Assembly: GCA_017939025.1 (NCBI GenBank) | Contig: JAGBAI010000136.1 | Location: forward strand, 1-18,836 | Origin: Oscillospiraceae bacterium | GTDB taxonomy: Bacteria > Bacillota_A > Clostridia > Oscillospirales > Oscillospiraceae | Reading direction: 5' to 3' | Length of the DNA: 18,836 nt | Program-made: the position numbers and the translations under genes | Part shown: one piece after another, positions 1-5,510 of the stretch | Numbering within the stretch: position 1 is the first letter of the stretch | Layout: the number at the start of each line of letters is the position of its first letter | Notes under the pieces: generated by a model | The model's database searches: none | What the model saw: the letters and a program-made list of their open reading frames with translations, nothing else | What the model was told of the DNA's origin: nothing

Positions 1-1
1 A

Positions 2-367
2 CTTTATCAATATATGCCCATAGCGGATGAGATGGATTTGGATGCTTTGGAAGCGGAAATTGCGGACGAAGATATTGTGCTTTCTAAGAAGTTTGAAAGA
101 CGAATGAAGCGTTTGATGTGGAAAGAAGAACACAAGTGGGTGGCCGGCTTTGGCAAGTTTATGGCAAGAGTTGCGGTTGTGTTGCTTTGTGTTCTTGGCG
201 TAAGTTTGGCCGTTACTATGAGTGTGGATGCATATCGTAGCAAGTTCTTCCAGACAGTACAGGAGATTTGGGAAGATTCGGTAGTACATACTTACGATGT
301 TGGTGAAGAGGGGCAGGAGTTTGTGCCACATGAGCCGAGTTATTCTGACCGGACTTTCCGAAGATAA
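2..367 (+). pseudogene. truncated anti-sigma / DUF4367-like membrane protein (5' end outside window)
   Basis: The frame is open to the left edge. An ATG at 14 exists but has no ribosome-binding site, so the true start is probably upstream of the window. The product has an acidic N-terminus, a basic KFERRMKRLM-type stretch, and one membrane segment at about residues 50-70 (VAVVLLCVLGVSLAVTMSV). A short outside segment ends in FVPHEPSY. This resembles the N-terminal half of clostridial anti-sigma-factor-like proteins with a C-terminal DUF4367 domain, in which a PSYIPEGY-type motif starts the extracellular domain. Here the reading diverges after PSY and stops eight codons later, so the extracellular domain is missing. 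It is AT-richer than the core genes further right. The family call rests on memory of similar proteins; the truncation is clear if the call is right. Confidence 0.55.
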
Positions 368-788
368 GGAATACGACGGTTACACCAAAAGCAAAATGAA
401 GCTCGATGAACATCTCGAAAGTTTTCTGAAAGAGATGGACAGCGTGATTGGCTCCGAAGCCTATCAGCAGTTCCTGGCAGGCCACCTGTGCAACATCATT
501 GACCTGTACTCCGTATATGCGGCACATTTTGCAAAAGCTATGGAAAAAGCGGATCAGGTAGCTACCGATGAAGGACTGAAAGAATCTCTCATGCGGTATG
601 CCATCGAATCCGGTGCCATTGTGGAACGGGTCTACCAACAGGAAATGAATCCCATCATCGAGGATATGAAGCGCTACATGGACGGACTGTTACATATCTA
701 CGATTACGGCAAGGGTGGCAGGATTACAAGCGACTTGTACAAGCTCCCTATGGATGCCCGTGATCGACTGAATGGAAACAACGACTAA
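297..788 (+). CDS. hypothetical protein, probably a 5'-truncated mobile-element gene
   Basis: I do not recognise this family. The ORF overlaps the end of the preceding broken gene in another frame. Its first residues are therefore read from foreign DNA, and the genuine part probably begins near 340 (about residue 15, VILTGLSEDKEYDGY). A second ATG lies at 330, and neither start has a ribosome-binding site. The product is soluble, mostly helical and charged, with no signal peptide or membrane segment. It ends shortly before the integrase promoter, in the position where Firmicutes integrative elements often carry small accessory genes. It may be a remnant that is no longer translated. Confidence 0.4.
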   Translation: MLVKRGRSLCHMSRVILTGLSEDKEYDGYTKSKMKLDEHLESFLKEMDSVIGSEAYQQFLAGHLCNIIDLYSVYAAHFAKAMEKADQVATDEGLKESLMRYAIESGAIVERVYQQEMNPIIEDMKRYMDGLLHIYDYGKGGRITSDLYKLPMDARDRLNGNND

Positions 789-798
789 CCGTGGCACT

Positions 799-827
799 TT
801 GACAGCTAAATAAGAGCATTGTAAAAT
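799..827 (+). promoter_or_regulatory. sigma-A promoter of the integrase gene
   Basis: TTGACA (799-804), a 17-base spacer, then TAAAAT (822-827): a near-consensus vegetative promoter. Transcription would begin near 834, about 100 bases ahead of the integrase start and right at the hairpin at 835-860. Confidence 0.75.
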
Positions 828-834
828 GCAAAAA

Positions 835-860
835 GGCCGATTGTAAAAATACAATCGACC
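835..860 (+). promoter_or_regulatory. hairpin at the 5' end of the integrase leader
   Basis: GGCCGATTGTA (835-845) pairs with TACAATCGACC (850-860) across a four-base loop, with one C-A mismatch among 11 positions. It lies exactly where the transcript from the 799-827 promoter should begin, so it would cap the mRNA 5' end. No long U-run follows, so it is not an obvious terminator. It could stabilise the mRNA or be an arm site for the recombinase. Confidence 0.45.
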
Positions 861-935
861 AGTAACATTATTTCAAGCACAACATAGTCATAAGTTCCGA
901 TTGCCACGGATAAGAAAGGAGACCAAGTATTATCT

Positions 936-2228
936 ATGGCAAAAGGATCTGTAAGAAAAAAGGGCAAGAAGTGGTACTACCGCTTCTACATCGAAGATGA
1001 AAGCGGCAACAGGGTTCAAAAAGAGTTCCCCGGCACCGAAAGCAAGAGCGAAACGGAAGCAATGCTCCGCAAAGCGATGGAGGACTACGATTCCAAAAAG
1101 TTCGTAGCCAAATCTGATAACATGACGGTAGGCGAATTGCTGGATATATGGGTGGAAGAAAGTTTGAAGCCCAGCAACCTCAGCAACGGCACCGTGATGC
1201 TATATCACAGTACAGCGGAGCGCATCAAGAAACATCCTATCGCTAACCGGAGGCTGAAATCCATCACGATGGAACATCTGCAAGCCTATGTGGATTATCT
1301 CTGCTTCGGTGGTAAATCCCCGGATGGAACACCGACTCAGTCTTTAAGCAAGGGTTATCTGCGGCAGTTTGCGGCGGTGCTTCAAAGGGCATTCAAATTT
1401 GCGGTGTTCCCGAAGAAGCTGCTGAGCTTCAATCCCATGGAGTATGTGGTATGGCGGTGGCAGACAGAGGAATCCGACCTCTTTGCGGAAGATGATGACG
1501 AGGAAGCAGCTTCCAATGTGATCACCTATGAGCAGTACATCAAGCTGACGGACTATCTGAAGCAGAAAGAGAATCCGGCACTGCTGCCCATCCAAATCGC
1601 CTACTACACCGGACTTCGGATTGGGGAAGCCTGCGCACTAACTTGGCAGGACATCGACCTGGACAACCAGTGTTTGACCGTGCGGCGCAGTATGCGCTAC
1701 AACGGCAAGCGGCACAAGACGGAGATTGGCACCACAAAGCGGAAGAAAATCCGTACCGTGGACTTCTGCGACACTCTGGCGGCACTTCTGCGAAAGGCGA
1801 AGACGGAACAGAGCAAAAACAGCTTGAAGTACGGCCCACTGTATTCCCTTAACTACTACAAGGAAGTAAGGGAAAAGAACCGGGTCTACTACGAGGTGTA
1901 CAGCCTGCCGAGAACCGAGGAAGTACCGGAGGGGTATAAGGAACTGTCTATGGTCTGTGTAAGACCGGACGGAGCCTTTGAATCCCCCGCAACGGTGAGC
2001 AGCGTTTGCCGCAGGGCAAGGAAGGTAATGCCTGATCTTGGAGAGTTCCATTTCCATCTGCTCAGACATACCTTTACCACCAATCTGCTGACCAATGGCG
2101 CAGCACCGAAGGATGTGCAGGAGCTTCTGGGCCACTCTGATGTAGGAACTACTATGAATATCTATGCCCACGCAAACCGGGAAACGAAGCGATCTTCCGC
2201 CCGGATGCTCGACCAAGTAGTAAGCTGA
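936..2228 (+). CDS. tyrosine recombinase / integrase of Tn916 (phage-integrase) type
   Basis: A 430-residue site-specific recombinase that would insert and excise a mobile element. The N-terminus (1-60, GSVRKKGKKWYYRFYIEDE) is the AP2-like arm-binding domain seen in Tn916-type integrases. Residues about 60-165 form the SAM-like core-binding domain and about 195-420 the catalytic domain. The visible catalytic set is R228 (TGLRIGEA), H374 and R377 (HLLRHTF), H400 (LLGHSD) and the nucleophile Y410 (MNIYAHAN). No frameshift or missing residue is seen. The ribosome-binding site AAAGGAG (915-921) is about 14 bases from the ATG, which is longer than usual. No excisionase gene is visible upstream. 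The gene reads rightwards towards the metal module, consistent with an element end just downstream. Its GC content is between that of the remnant genes to the left and the core genes to the right. Confidence 0.93.
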   Translation: MAKGSVRKKGKKWYYRFYIEDESGNRVQKEFPGTESKSETEAMLRKAMEDYDSKKFVAKSDNMTVGELLDIWVEESLKPSNLSNGTVMLYHSTAERIKKHPIANRRLKSITMEHLQAYVDYLCFGGKSPDGTPTQSLSKGYLRQFAAVLQRAFKFAVFPKKLLSFNPMEYVVWRWQTEESDLFAEDDDEEAASNVITYEQYIKLTDYLKQKENPALLPIQIAYYTGLRIGEACALTWQDIDLDNQCLTVRRSMRYNGKRHKTEIGTTKRKKIRTVDFCDTLAALLRKAKTEQSKNSLKYGPLYSLNYYKEVREKNRVYYEVYSLPRTEEVPEGYKELSMVCVRPDGAFESPATVSSVCRRARKVMPDLGEFHFHLLRHTFTTNLLTNGAAPKDVQELLGHSDVGTTMNIYAHANRETKRSSARMLDQVVS

Positions 2229-2237
2229 GCATAAAAA

Positions 2238-2281
2238 AGTTTCCCTTGTTTTTCCTCATAAGGGAAGAATCAAGGGAAACT
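2238..2281. repeat. 11-bp inverted repeat after the integrase, possible end region of the element
   Basis: AGTTTCCCTTG (2238-2248) is the exact reverse complement of CAAGGGAAACT (2271-2281), with 22 bases between that include another AAGGGAA. The repeated CCCTT/AAGGG words just beyond a tyrosine-recombinase gene fit recombinase arm sites or an attachment region. They could equally form a weak terminator. No target gene duplication is visible, so the exact end is not defined. Confidence 0.4.
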
Positions 2282-2308
2282 ACATAAGGCAAGAAGCAAA
2301 ACAAGCGA

Positions 2309-2343
2309 AAAACCACCATATACTGCTGTTTTTAAGTGGTTTT
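2309..2343 (+). terminator. possible terminator of the integrase transcript
   Basis: AAAACCAC (2309-2316) pairs with GTGGTTTT (2336-2343). The stem is only eight pairs and AT-rich, with a 19-base loop and no good U-run afterwards, so this is a weak call. Confidence 0.25.
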
Positions 2344-2383
2344 AGAGGATTTGTTAGATAAATTCCAATTTACCGCTCCGGCA

Positions 2384-2413
2384 GAAAAAAACAAGGAGGG
2401 GCCGTGCCCCTCC
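2384..2413 (-). terminator. intrinsic terminator of the cooT transcript
   Basis: The perfect eight-pair GC stem GGAGGGGC (2395-2402) / GCCCCTCC (2406-2413) is followed, on the minus strand, by TTGTTTTTTT. It sits 16 bases past the cooT stop and separates the metal module from the integrase. Confidence 0.85.
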
Positions 2414-2429
2414 CGTTCCATATCATAAA

Positions 2430-2624
2430 TCAAACTGCCGCTTCCTTCACAACAGCAACGCCGTCCACCAGGTTGGCCATTTCCAGAGTGCCCTCGATGC
2501 ACATCTGGCGCTCCATCAGATCGGTAAGGATGACGCAGCCATCCTTACACTCAATGCGCATAACATTGCGCATCATGACCGTCTCGGGAGTCAGGGTGTT
2601 TTTATAAACAGTAGATAAGCACAT
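2430..2624 (-). CDS. cooT: CooT-family small nickel-binding protein
   Basis: The 64-residue product begins MCLSTVYKN and continues with RNVMRIECKDG, VILTDLMERQM and an ANLVDG ending. This is the pattern of the CooT-like family, small dimeric nickel-binding proteins first studied in the carbon monoxide dehydrogenase system. In the studied CooT protein Cys2 is the key nickel ligand, and Cys2 is present here. The start at 2624 is chosen over an upstream ATG because it places Cys at position 2 and has AGGAGG-type pairing just ahead. It follows the His/Cys-rich gene on the same strand and ends in a strong terminator. No CO dehydrogenase is visible in the window, so the client enzyme is unknown. 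The family call is from sequence pattern; the nickel role is known only for studied members. Confidence 0.8.
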   Translation of the reverse strand: MCLSTVYKNTLTPETVMMRNVMRIECKDGCVILTDLMERQMCIEGTLEMANLVDGVAVVKEAAV

Positions 2625-2658
2625 AGTAAAACCTCCAGTTTTTGGAGTTGACACTTTA

Positions 2659-2738
2659 CAGTTGACAGTTGACAGTTAGGATCATCCCTCTGAAGAATAC
2701 ATTCTAACTGTCAACTGTACACTATTAACTGTCAACTG
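2659..2738. repeat. CAGTTGACAGTTGACAG-type inverted and direct repeats
   Basis: CAGTTGACAGTTAG (2666-2679) has its exact reverse complement at 2704-2717, and a further TTAACTGTCAACTG copy lies at 2725-2738. On the left, the GTTGACA word is repeated in tandem. It fills the spacer between the His/Cys-rich gene and cooT, so their shared minus-strand transcript would carry a 14-pair hairpin here. That could lower or protect the cooT part of the message. Confidence 0.8.
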
Positions 2739-2741
2739 ATA

Positions 2742-3059
2742 TTATTCTTCCAGGCTGGCCAGAATCAGGGACATTCTCATATTGCCCTTATCATAATCGG
2801 CAACGGCAGCCAGAACCTGTTCGGCGGCGGCGGTGTTGCCGCTGGCAGCCAGCTTCTGGGCCAGATCAGCCAGCTCCTTGGTGTGGGCAGCATTGTGACC
2901 CACCATGTACTTCATCAAAGCCTTCAGCTCGTCCATAGGGGAGTGCTCGCACTGACTGGCACAGCCCTGGCAGACACCGTCACAGCCATGGTCGTGATGG
3001 TGATGATGCTCATGTTCATGATCATGATGGTGATGTTCGTGATGATGATGCTCGTGCAT
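2742..3059 (-). CDS. small His/Cys-rich putative metal-binding protein
   Basis: The product is 105 residues. Seventeen of the first 24 residues are His, in runs separated by Glu/Asp. Four Cys follow at 26, 30, 33 and 37 (CDGVC, CQGC, QCEH). The rest (about 41-105) is a plain helical domain (MDELKALMKYMVGHNAAHTKELADLAQKL and onward, shortened here) with no membrane segment. The start at 3059 is set by AGGAGG and the His run; the longer open frame upstream is intergenic. The His-rich head suggests nickel, cobalt, zinc or copper binding, as a store or donor. It shares a strand and probably a promoter with cooT and is divergent from a CsoR/RcnR-type repressor, which supports a metal role. The exact metal cannot be read from the sequence. 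Confidence 0.75.
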   Translation of the reverse strand: MHEHHHHEHHHHDHEHEHHHHHDHGCDGVCQGCASQCEHSPMDELKALMKYMVGHNAAHTKELADLAQKLAASGNTAAAEQVLAAVADYDKGNMRMSLILASLEE

Positions 3060-3092
3060 AGAAAATCCTCCTTGCAGATTTATTTTAATAAT

Positions 3093-3121
3093 ATTATATC
3101 GATAGAGTGTCTTTCTGTCAA
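3093..3121 (-). promoter_or_regulatory. perfect-consensus sigma-A promoter of the His/Cys-rich gene and cooT
   Basis: On the minus strand TTGACA (3121-3116), exactly 17 bases, then TATAAT (3098-3093). Both boxes match consensus fully. Such a strong promoter next to a repressor gene suggests that the module is controlled mainly by repression. Confidence 0.88.
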
Positions 3122-3156
3122 ATCCTTTATTTTGGAGAAAGAACCCCCCACAGGGC

Positions 3157-3185
3157 TTGCACAGAGGGTTTGGATTCGGTATAAT
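3157..3185 (+). promoter_or_regulatory. putative csoR promoter
   Basis: TATAAT (3180-3185) is a perfect -10 box. The -35 is weak (TTGCAC at 3157-3162 with a 17-base spacer, or TGCACA one base on with 16). It diverges from the minus-strand promoter, and a C/G-tract (3144-3155) lies between the two -35 regions. Confidence 0.65.
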
Positions 3186-3208
3186 GTAACAAACTATGTA
3201 AACATCAC

Positions 3209-3313
3209 TGTAGGGTGGGGCATGCCCCCACCGGGCAGTATCGATCACTGAGTGGTAAGATCGATACTGCTCAATTGCGAAAGTGCCCGGCGGGGTCATG
3301 ACCCCGCCCTACA
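3209..3313. repeat. TGTAGGG-family palindromic element, short 105-bp variant
   Basis: The ends are TGTAGGG (3209-3215) and CCCTACA (3307-3313). Each end continues into its own palindrome (GGTGGGGCATGCCCCCACC; CGGGGTCATGACCCCG). An inner 11-bp inverted repeat, CAGTATCGATC (3236-3246) / GATCGATACTG (3259-3269), encloses CTGAGTGG. It lies downstream of the predicted csoR promoter and ends eight bases before the csoR AGGAGG, so it would be the csoR 5' untranslated region. Confidence 0.85.
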
Positions 3314-3336
3314 TTCACAAAGGAGGTAGATTGGCT

Positions 3337-3657
3337 ATGCACGATCCCATCCATGCCCACGCCCATGCCCACGGATTGGCCCATGAACACGGGCATGTTC
3401 ATGAAAATCAGAAAGCCGTGGTCAACCGGCTGGCCCGGGCTATCGGCCATCTGGAGAAAGTCAAACGGATGGTGGAAGAGGGCTATGACTGCTCCGAGGT
3501 GCTCATCCAGCTGGCCGCTGTCCGCTCTGCTCTGGACAATACCGGTAAAGTGATCTTAAAAGACCATATGCGCCACTGCATGGTGGATGCCGTCACCGCC
3601 GGAGATACCGAAGCCATTGATGACCTGTGCCAGGCTATTGATAAATTCATGAAATAA
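3337..3657 (+). CDS. csoR: CsoR/RcnR-family metal-sensing repressor with His-rich N-terminus
   Basis: The 106-residue product belongs to the DUF156 family, all-helical tetrameric repressors that leave DNA when they bind Cu(I), Ni/Co or other effectors. The core is at about 26-106, with C52 (GYDCSEVL), H77 and C81 (KDHMRHC). The spacing of 25 and 4 matches the Cys-His-Cys ligand set of copper-sensing CsoR, while nickel/cobalt RcnR has His in the last place. Unusually, residues 2-24 are His-rich (HAHAHAHG, HEHGHVHE), which could add N-terminal ligands as in RcnR-like sensors. AGGAGG (3321-3326) serves the ATG at 3337; an in-frame TTG at 3331 is a less likely start. It is divergent from the His/Cys-rich gene and cooT, its likely targets. 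The family is sure; the metal is uncertain. Confidence 0.9.
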   Translation: MHDPIHAHAHAHGLAHEHGHVHENQKAVVNRLARAIGHLEKVKRMVEEGYDCSEVLIQLAAVRSALDNTGKVILKDHMRHCMVDAVTAGDTEAIDDLCQAIDKFMK

Positions 3658-3823
3658 AAGCCTTCCCCTCCGGGGAAGGTGGCAGGGCGTAAGCCGTGAC
3701 GGATGAGGGTGTCGCGAAACGACAATTGGCAAATTCCGTCACGGCCATAAAGCGCCCCTTCGGGGCGACCCTCATCCGGCCTCCCTTTTGTCGGCCACCT
3801 TCCCTGGAGGGGAAGGCTTTTTT
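3656..3823. repeat. GCCTTCCCC-family palindromic element, also serving as csoR terminator
   Basis: AAAAGCCTTCCCCTCC (3656-3671) and GGAGGGGAAGGCTTTT (3806-3821) are inverted ends of about 168 bp. Inside, CCTTCCCC/GGGGAAGG (3661-3679) and CGCCCC/GGGGCG (3753-3767) are hairpins, and GGATGAGGGT pairs with ACCCTCATCC. The left end overlaps the csoR stop codon, and the right end finishes in six T, so the whole element can act as a terminator. It has the look of a non-coding mobile (MITE-like) repeat. Confidence 0.85.
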
Positions 3824-3858
3824 ATACGAAAAAAATCTATATTTTCCACAAATAGCCC

Positions 3859-3887
3859 TTGACATTTTTGGTATTTGGTAATAAAAT
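3859..3887 (+). promoter_or_regulatory. sigma-A promoter of rpsF-ssb-rpsR
   Basis: TTGACA (3859-3864), a 17-base spacer, TAAAAT (3882-3887). Transcription would start near 3894, immediately at the structured leader. Confidence 0.88.
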
Positions 3888-3891
3888 AATC

Positions 3892-3950
3892 TGGTCTGCG
3901 AATGCAGACAACTCTTTGCTCGCGCCTCAGAGCGCGGGCCATTCAGACCA
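3892..3950 (+). ncRNA. structured rpsF leader, candidate S6:S18 autoregulatory RNA
   Basis: TGGTCTG (3892-3898) pairs exactly with CAGACCA (3944-3950), enclosing a GC stem GCTCGCGC (3918-3925) / GCGCGGGC (3932-3939) with a six-base loop. It ends just before TAAGGAGG, so ligand binding could hide the ribosome-binding site. Leaders in front of rpsF that bind the S6:S18 complex are known in many bacteria. The position and fold fit, but I have not matched the consensus base by base. Confidence 0.6.
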
Positions 3951-3968
3951 TAAGGAGGTGCAATCAAC

Positions 3969-4265
3969 ATGGCTAAGATCACCGGTAAGTATGAGGTGCT
4001 CTACATCATCGACCCCACCCTGGGCGAGGAGGGCATCGCAGCACTGGTCGAAAAGTTCAAGGCAATGGTGGAGGCGGAGGGTACTCTGCTGGCTATTGAC
4101 GAGTGGGGCAAGCGTCGCCTGGCCTACGAAATCAACGACCTGCATGAGGGCTACTACGTTCTGATGAACATGGAAACCAAGCCCGAGTTCCCCGCAGAGC
4201 TGGAGCGTGTGATGAAGATCACCGAAGGCGTTATGCGCTGCCTGACCACTGCAGTGGAGGAGTAA
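3969..4265 (+). CDS. rpsF: 30S ribosomal protein S6
   Basis: The 98-residue product is of normal family length. It starts MAKITGKYEVLYIIDPTLGEE and contains IDEWGKRRLAYEINDLHEGYYVLM, the typical S6 core (quoted in parts). S6 binds 16S rRNA with S18 in the small-subunit platform. TAAGGAGG (3951-3958) precedes the ATG by ten bases. It opens the conserved Firmicutes trio with ssb (one base gap) and rpsR. Arg codons are mainly CGT/CGC, as in highly expressed genes. The C-terminus (TTAVEE) is short, without the acidic tail of proteobacterial S6. Confidence 0.97.
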   Translation: MAKITGKYEVLYIIDPTLGEEGIAALVEKFKAMVEAEGTLLAIDEWGKRRLAYEINDLHEGYYVLMNMETKPEFPAELERVMKITEGVMRCLTTAVEE

Positions 4266-4266
4266 T

Positions 4267-4815
4267 ATGCTCAACCACATCGTCATCATGGGTCGCCTGA
4301 CCCGTGACCCCGAGCTTCGCCGTACCGGCACCGGCACTGCCGTTGCCAGTTTCTCCGTTGCTGTCGAGCGTGATTTCGGCAAAAACGAGAACGGCGAAAA
4401 GGAAACCGATTTCATCGACTGCGTCGCCTGGCGTCAGACTGGAGAATTCGTCTCCAAGTATTTCACCAAGGGCCGCATGATCGTGGTTTCCGGCCGGCTG
4501 CAGATCCGCAGCTGGACTGACAAGGACGGCAACAAGCGCCGCACTGCAGAAGTCGTGGCAGACAATGTCTACTTCGGCGACAGCAAGCGCGATAATGACG
4601 GCGGCAATGCCTACGGTGGCAACACCTATGGCGGTAATTCTTACGGCAATAACAATTACGGCGGCGGCAACAGCTACGGCGGTAATGCTTATGGCGGTAA
4701 CAATTACGGTGCCCCTGCTCCCGCGCCCGCTTTCGGCGGCTACGCAGCCCCCGCAAGCGCTCCCGCATCCGACTTCGCGATGCTGGAGGACGACGACTCC
4801 CAGCTGCCCTTCTAA
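4267..4815 (+). CDS. ssb: single-stranded DNA-binding protein
   Basis: The 182-residue product keeps single-stranded DNA open in replication, recombination and repair. Residues 1-105 are the OB fold (MLNHIVIMGRLTRDPELR, DFIDCVAWRQTGEFV, GRLQIRSW). Residues about 110-148 form a low-complexity linker of GGN[A/T/S]YGGN repeats, followed by a Pro/Ala stretch. The acidic tip EDDDSQLPF is the partner-binding tail, ending in LPF rather than the usual IPF. The ATG lies one base after the rpsF stop, with GGAGG inside the end of rpsF, so the two are translationally coupled. The linker DNA at 4597-4710 is itself a degenerate tandem repeat. Confidence 0.97.
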   Translation: MLNHIVIMGRLTRDPELRRTGTGTAVASFSVAVERDFGKNENGEKETDFIDCVAWRQTGEFVSKYFTKGRMIVVSGRLQIRSWTDKDGNKRRTAEVVADNVYFGDSKRDNDGGNAYGGNTYGGNSYGNNNYGGGNSYGGNAYGGNNYGAPAPAPAFGGYAAPASAPASDFAMLEDDDSQLPF

Positions 4816-4831
4816 GGAACGGCTCGTTCCT
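4815..4831 (+). promoter_or_regulatory. short hairpin between ssb and rpsR
   Basis: AGGAACG (4815-4821) and CGTTCCT (4825-4831) form a seven-pair stem directly after the ssb stop codon. No U-run follows at once, so it is not a full terminator. It may mark a processing or stability site that lets rpsR be expressed differently from ssb. Confidence 0.4.
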
Positions 4832-4870
4832 GTTGAACTTTTTGACTAAACTTACAAGGAGGGAAATCCC

Positions 4871-5107
4871 ATGGCTAACGAACAGCGTATGCGTCCCCGT
4901 AAGCGCAAGAAGGTTTGTGCTTTCTGCGTGGACAAGATGACCAGCATCGATTACAAGGACACCGCTAAGCTCCGCCGTTACCTGTCCGAGCGCGGCAAGA
5001 TTCTGCCCCGCCGTACCACCGGTACCTGCGCCGCTCACCAGCGTGACCTGACCACCGCCATCAAGCGCGCCCGTCAGATCGCTCTGCTGCCCTACGTCGC
5101 TGACTAA
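4871..5107 (+). CDS. rpsR: 30S ribosomal protein S18
   Basis: The 78-residue product has the usual basic N-terminus ([14 protein letters not shown]), [20 protein letters not shown] and [14 protein letters not shown]. It is a small-subunit protein that pairs with S6. The Cys pair in VCAFC and the later Cys (and His) in TCAAHQ mark a zinc-binding (C+) form; zinc-free paralogues lack these Cys. AAGGAGG (4857-4863) is well placed for the ATG. The gene ends the operon with a strong terminator 13 bases after its stop. Confidence 0.97.
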   Translation: MANEQRMRPRKRKKVCAFCVDKMTSIDYKDTAKLRRYLSERGKILPRRTTGTCAAHQRDLTTAIKRARQIALLPYVAD

Positions 5108-5120
5108 TTTCATGCACCAC

Positions 5121-5153
5121 ACCCCGAAACGTTCCGTTTCGGGGTGTTTTTTT
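5121..5153 (+). terminator. intrinsic terminator of rpsF-ssb-rpsR
   Basis: ACCCCGAAAC (5121-5130), loop GTTCC, GTTTCGGGGT (5136-5145), then G and seven T. A textbook ten-pair stem and U-run. Confidence 0.95.
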
Positions 5154-5221
5154 CTGCCAATGGCCCGATTCCGGCTGCCAGTTACATTGCAGTTTGGCGG
5201 GCAATTCACAAATAGCGTTAC

Positions 5222-5357
5222 TGTAGGGGAGGGTCTTGACCCTCCCGGCAGCTTGCGATGTTTGAGCGGTATCATTCTGTGGAAAATGTTACACTTCCGA
5301 TGATATCAACTGTTCCATAGTGGATAGGTTGCGGGAGGGTCAAGACCCTCCCCTACA
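5222..5357. repeat. TGTAGGGG-family palindromic element, 136 bp
   Basis: TGTAGGGG (5222-5229) and CCCCTACA (5350-5357) are the ends. Each continues into a palindrome (GGGAGGGTC-TT-GACCCTCCC on the left, the same with AA on the right), and the two ends pair with each other. TTGAGC is at +40. No coding capacity. The remaining spacer (5154-5220, 5360-5440) shows nothing else I can support. Confidence 0.88.
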
Positions 5358-5443
5358 GCAGCATTGATTACATCGCCTGCCAAATTCCATAATTCCCTGT
5401 ATACCTCCTGCTGCGAAAAAATAAATTGTTCACAATAAATTTA

Positions 5444-5472
5444 TATACATTTTCCCAATCCTGTATTACAAT
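5444..5472 (+). promoter_or_regulatory. putative promoter of the export operon
   Basis: TATACA (5444-5449), a 17-base spacer, TACAAT (5467-5472). The -10 is five of six, the -35 four of six. Transcription would start near 5479, inside the right arm of the palindrome. TATACT at 5487-5492 is an alternative -10 but leaves no room for a leader. Confidence 0.5.
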
Positions 5473-5484
5473 ATATTTTGTAAT
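5465..5484. promoter_or_regulatory. palindromic operator candidate ATTACAA-N6-TTGTAAT
   Basis: ATTACAA (5465-5471) and TTGTAAT (5478-5484) are perfect seven-base inverted half-sites six bases apart. They overlap the putative -10 box and start point, the classical position for a repressor. No regulator gene is adjacent in this window. Confidence 0.55.
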
Positions 5485-5510
5485 TTTATACTCTTAAGGA
5501 GCGTTTAGCC

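Noticed and set aside
2229..2429. tRNA gene as integration target of the element
   Set aside because: No cloverleaf or T-loop pattern is visible after the integrase.
2404..2607. Plus-strand small ORF opposite cooT
   Set aside because: It is a shadow of cooT that begins inside the cooT terminator.
3060..3299. N-terminal extension of the His/Cys-rich protein
   Set aside because: The extra 80 codons run through a perfect promoter and a repeat; AGGAGG just before the His run fixes the start at 3059.
5112..5303. Small ORF after rpsR
   Set aside because: It runs through the rpsR terminator and into a repeat element, with no ribosome-binding site.
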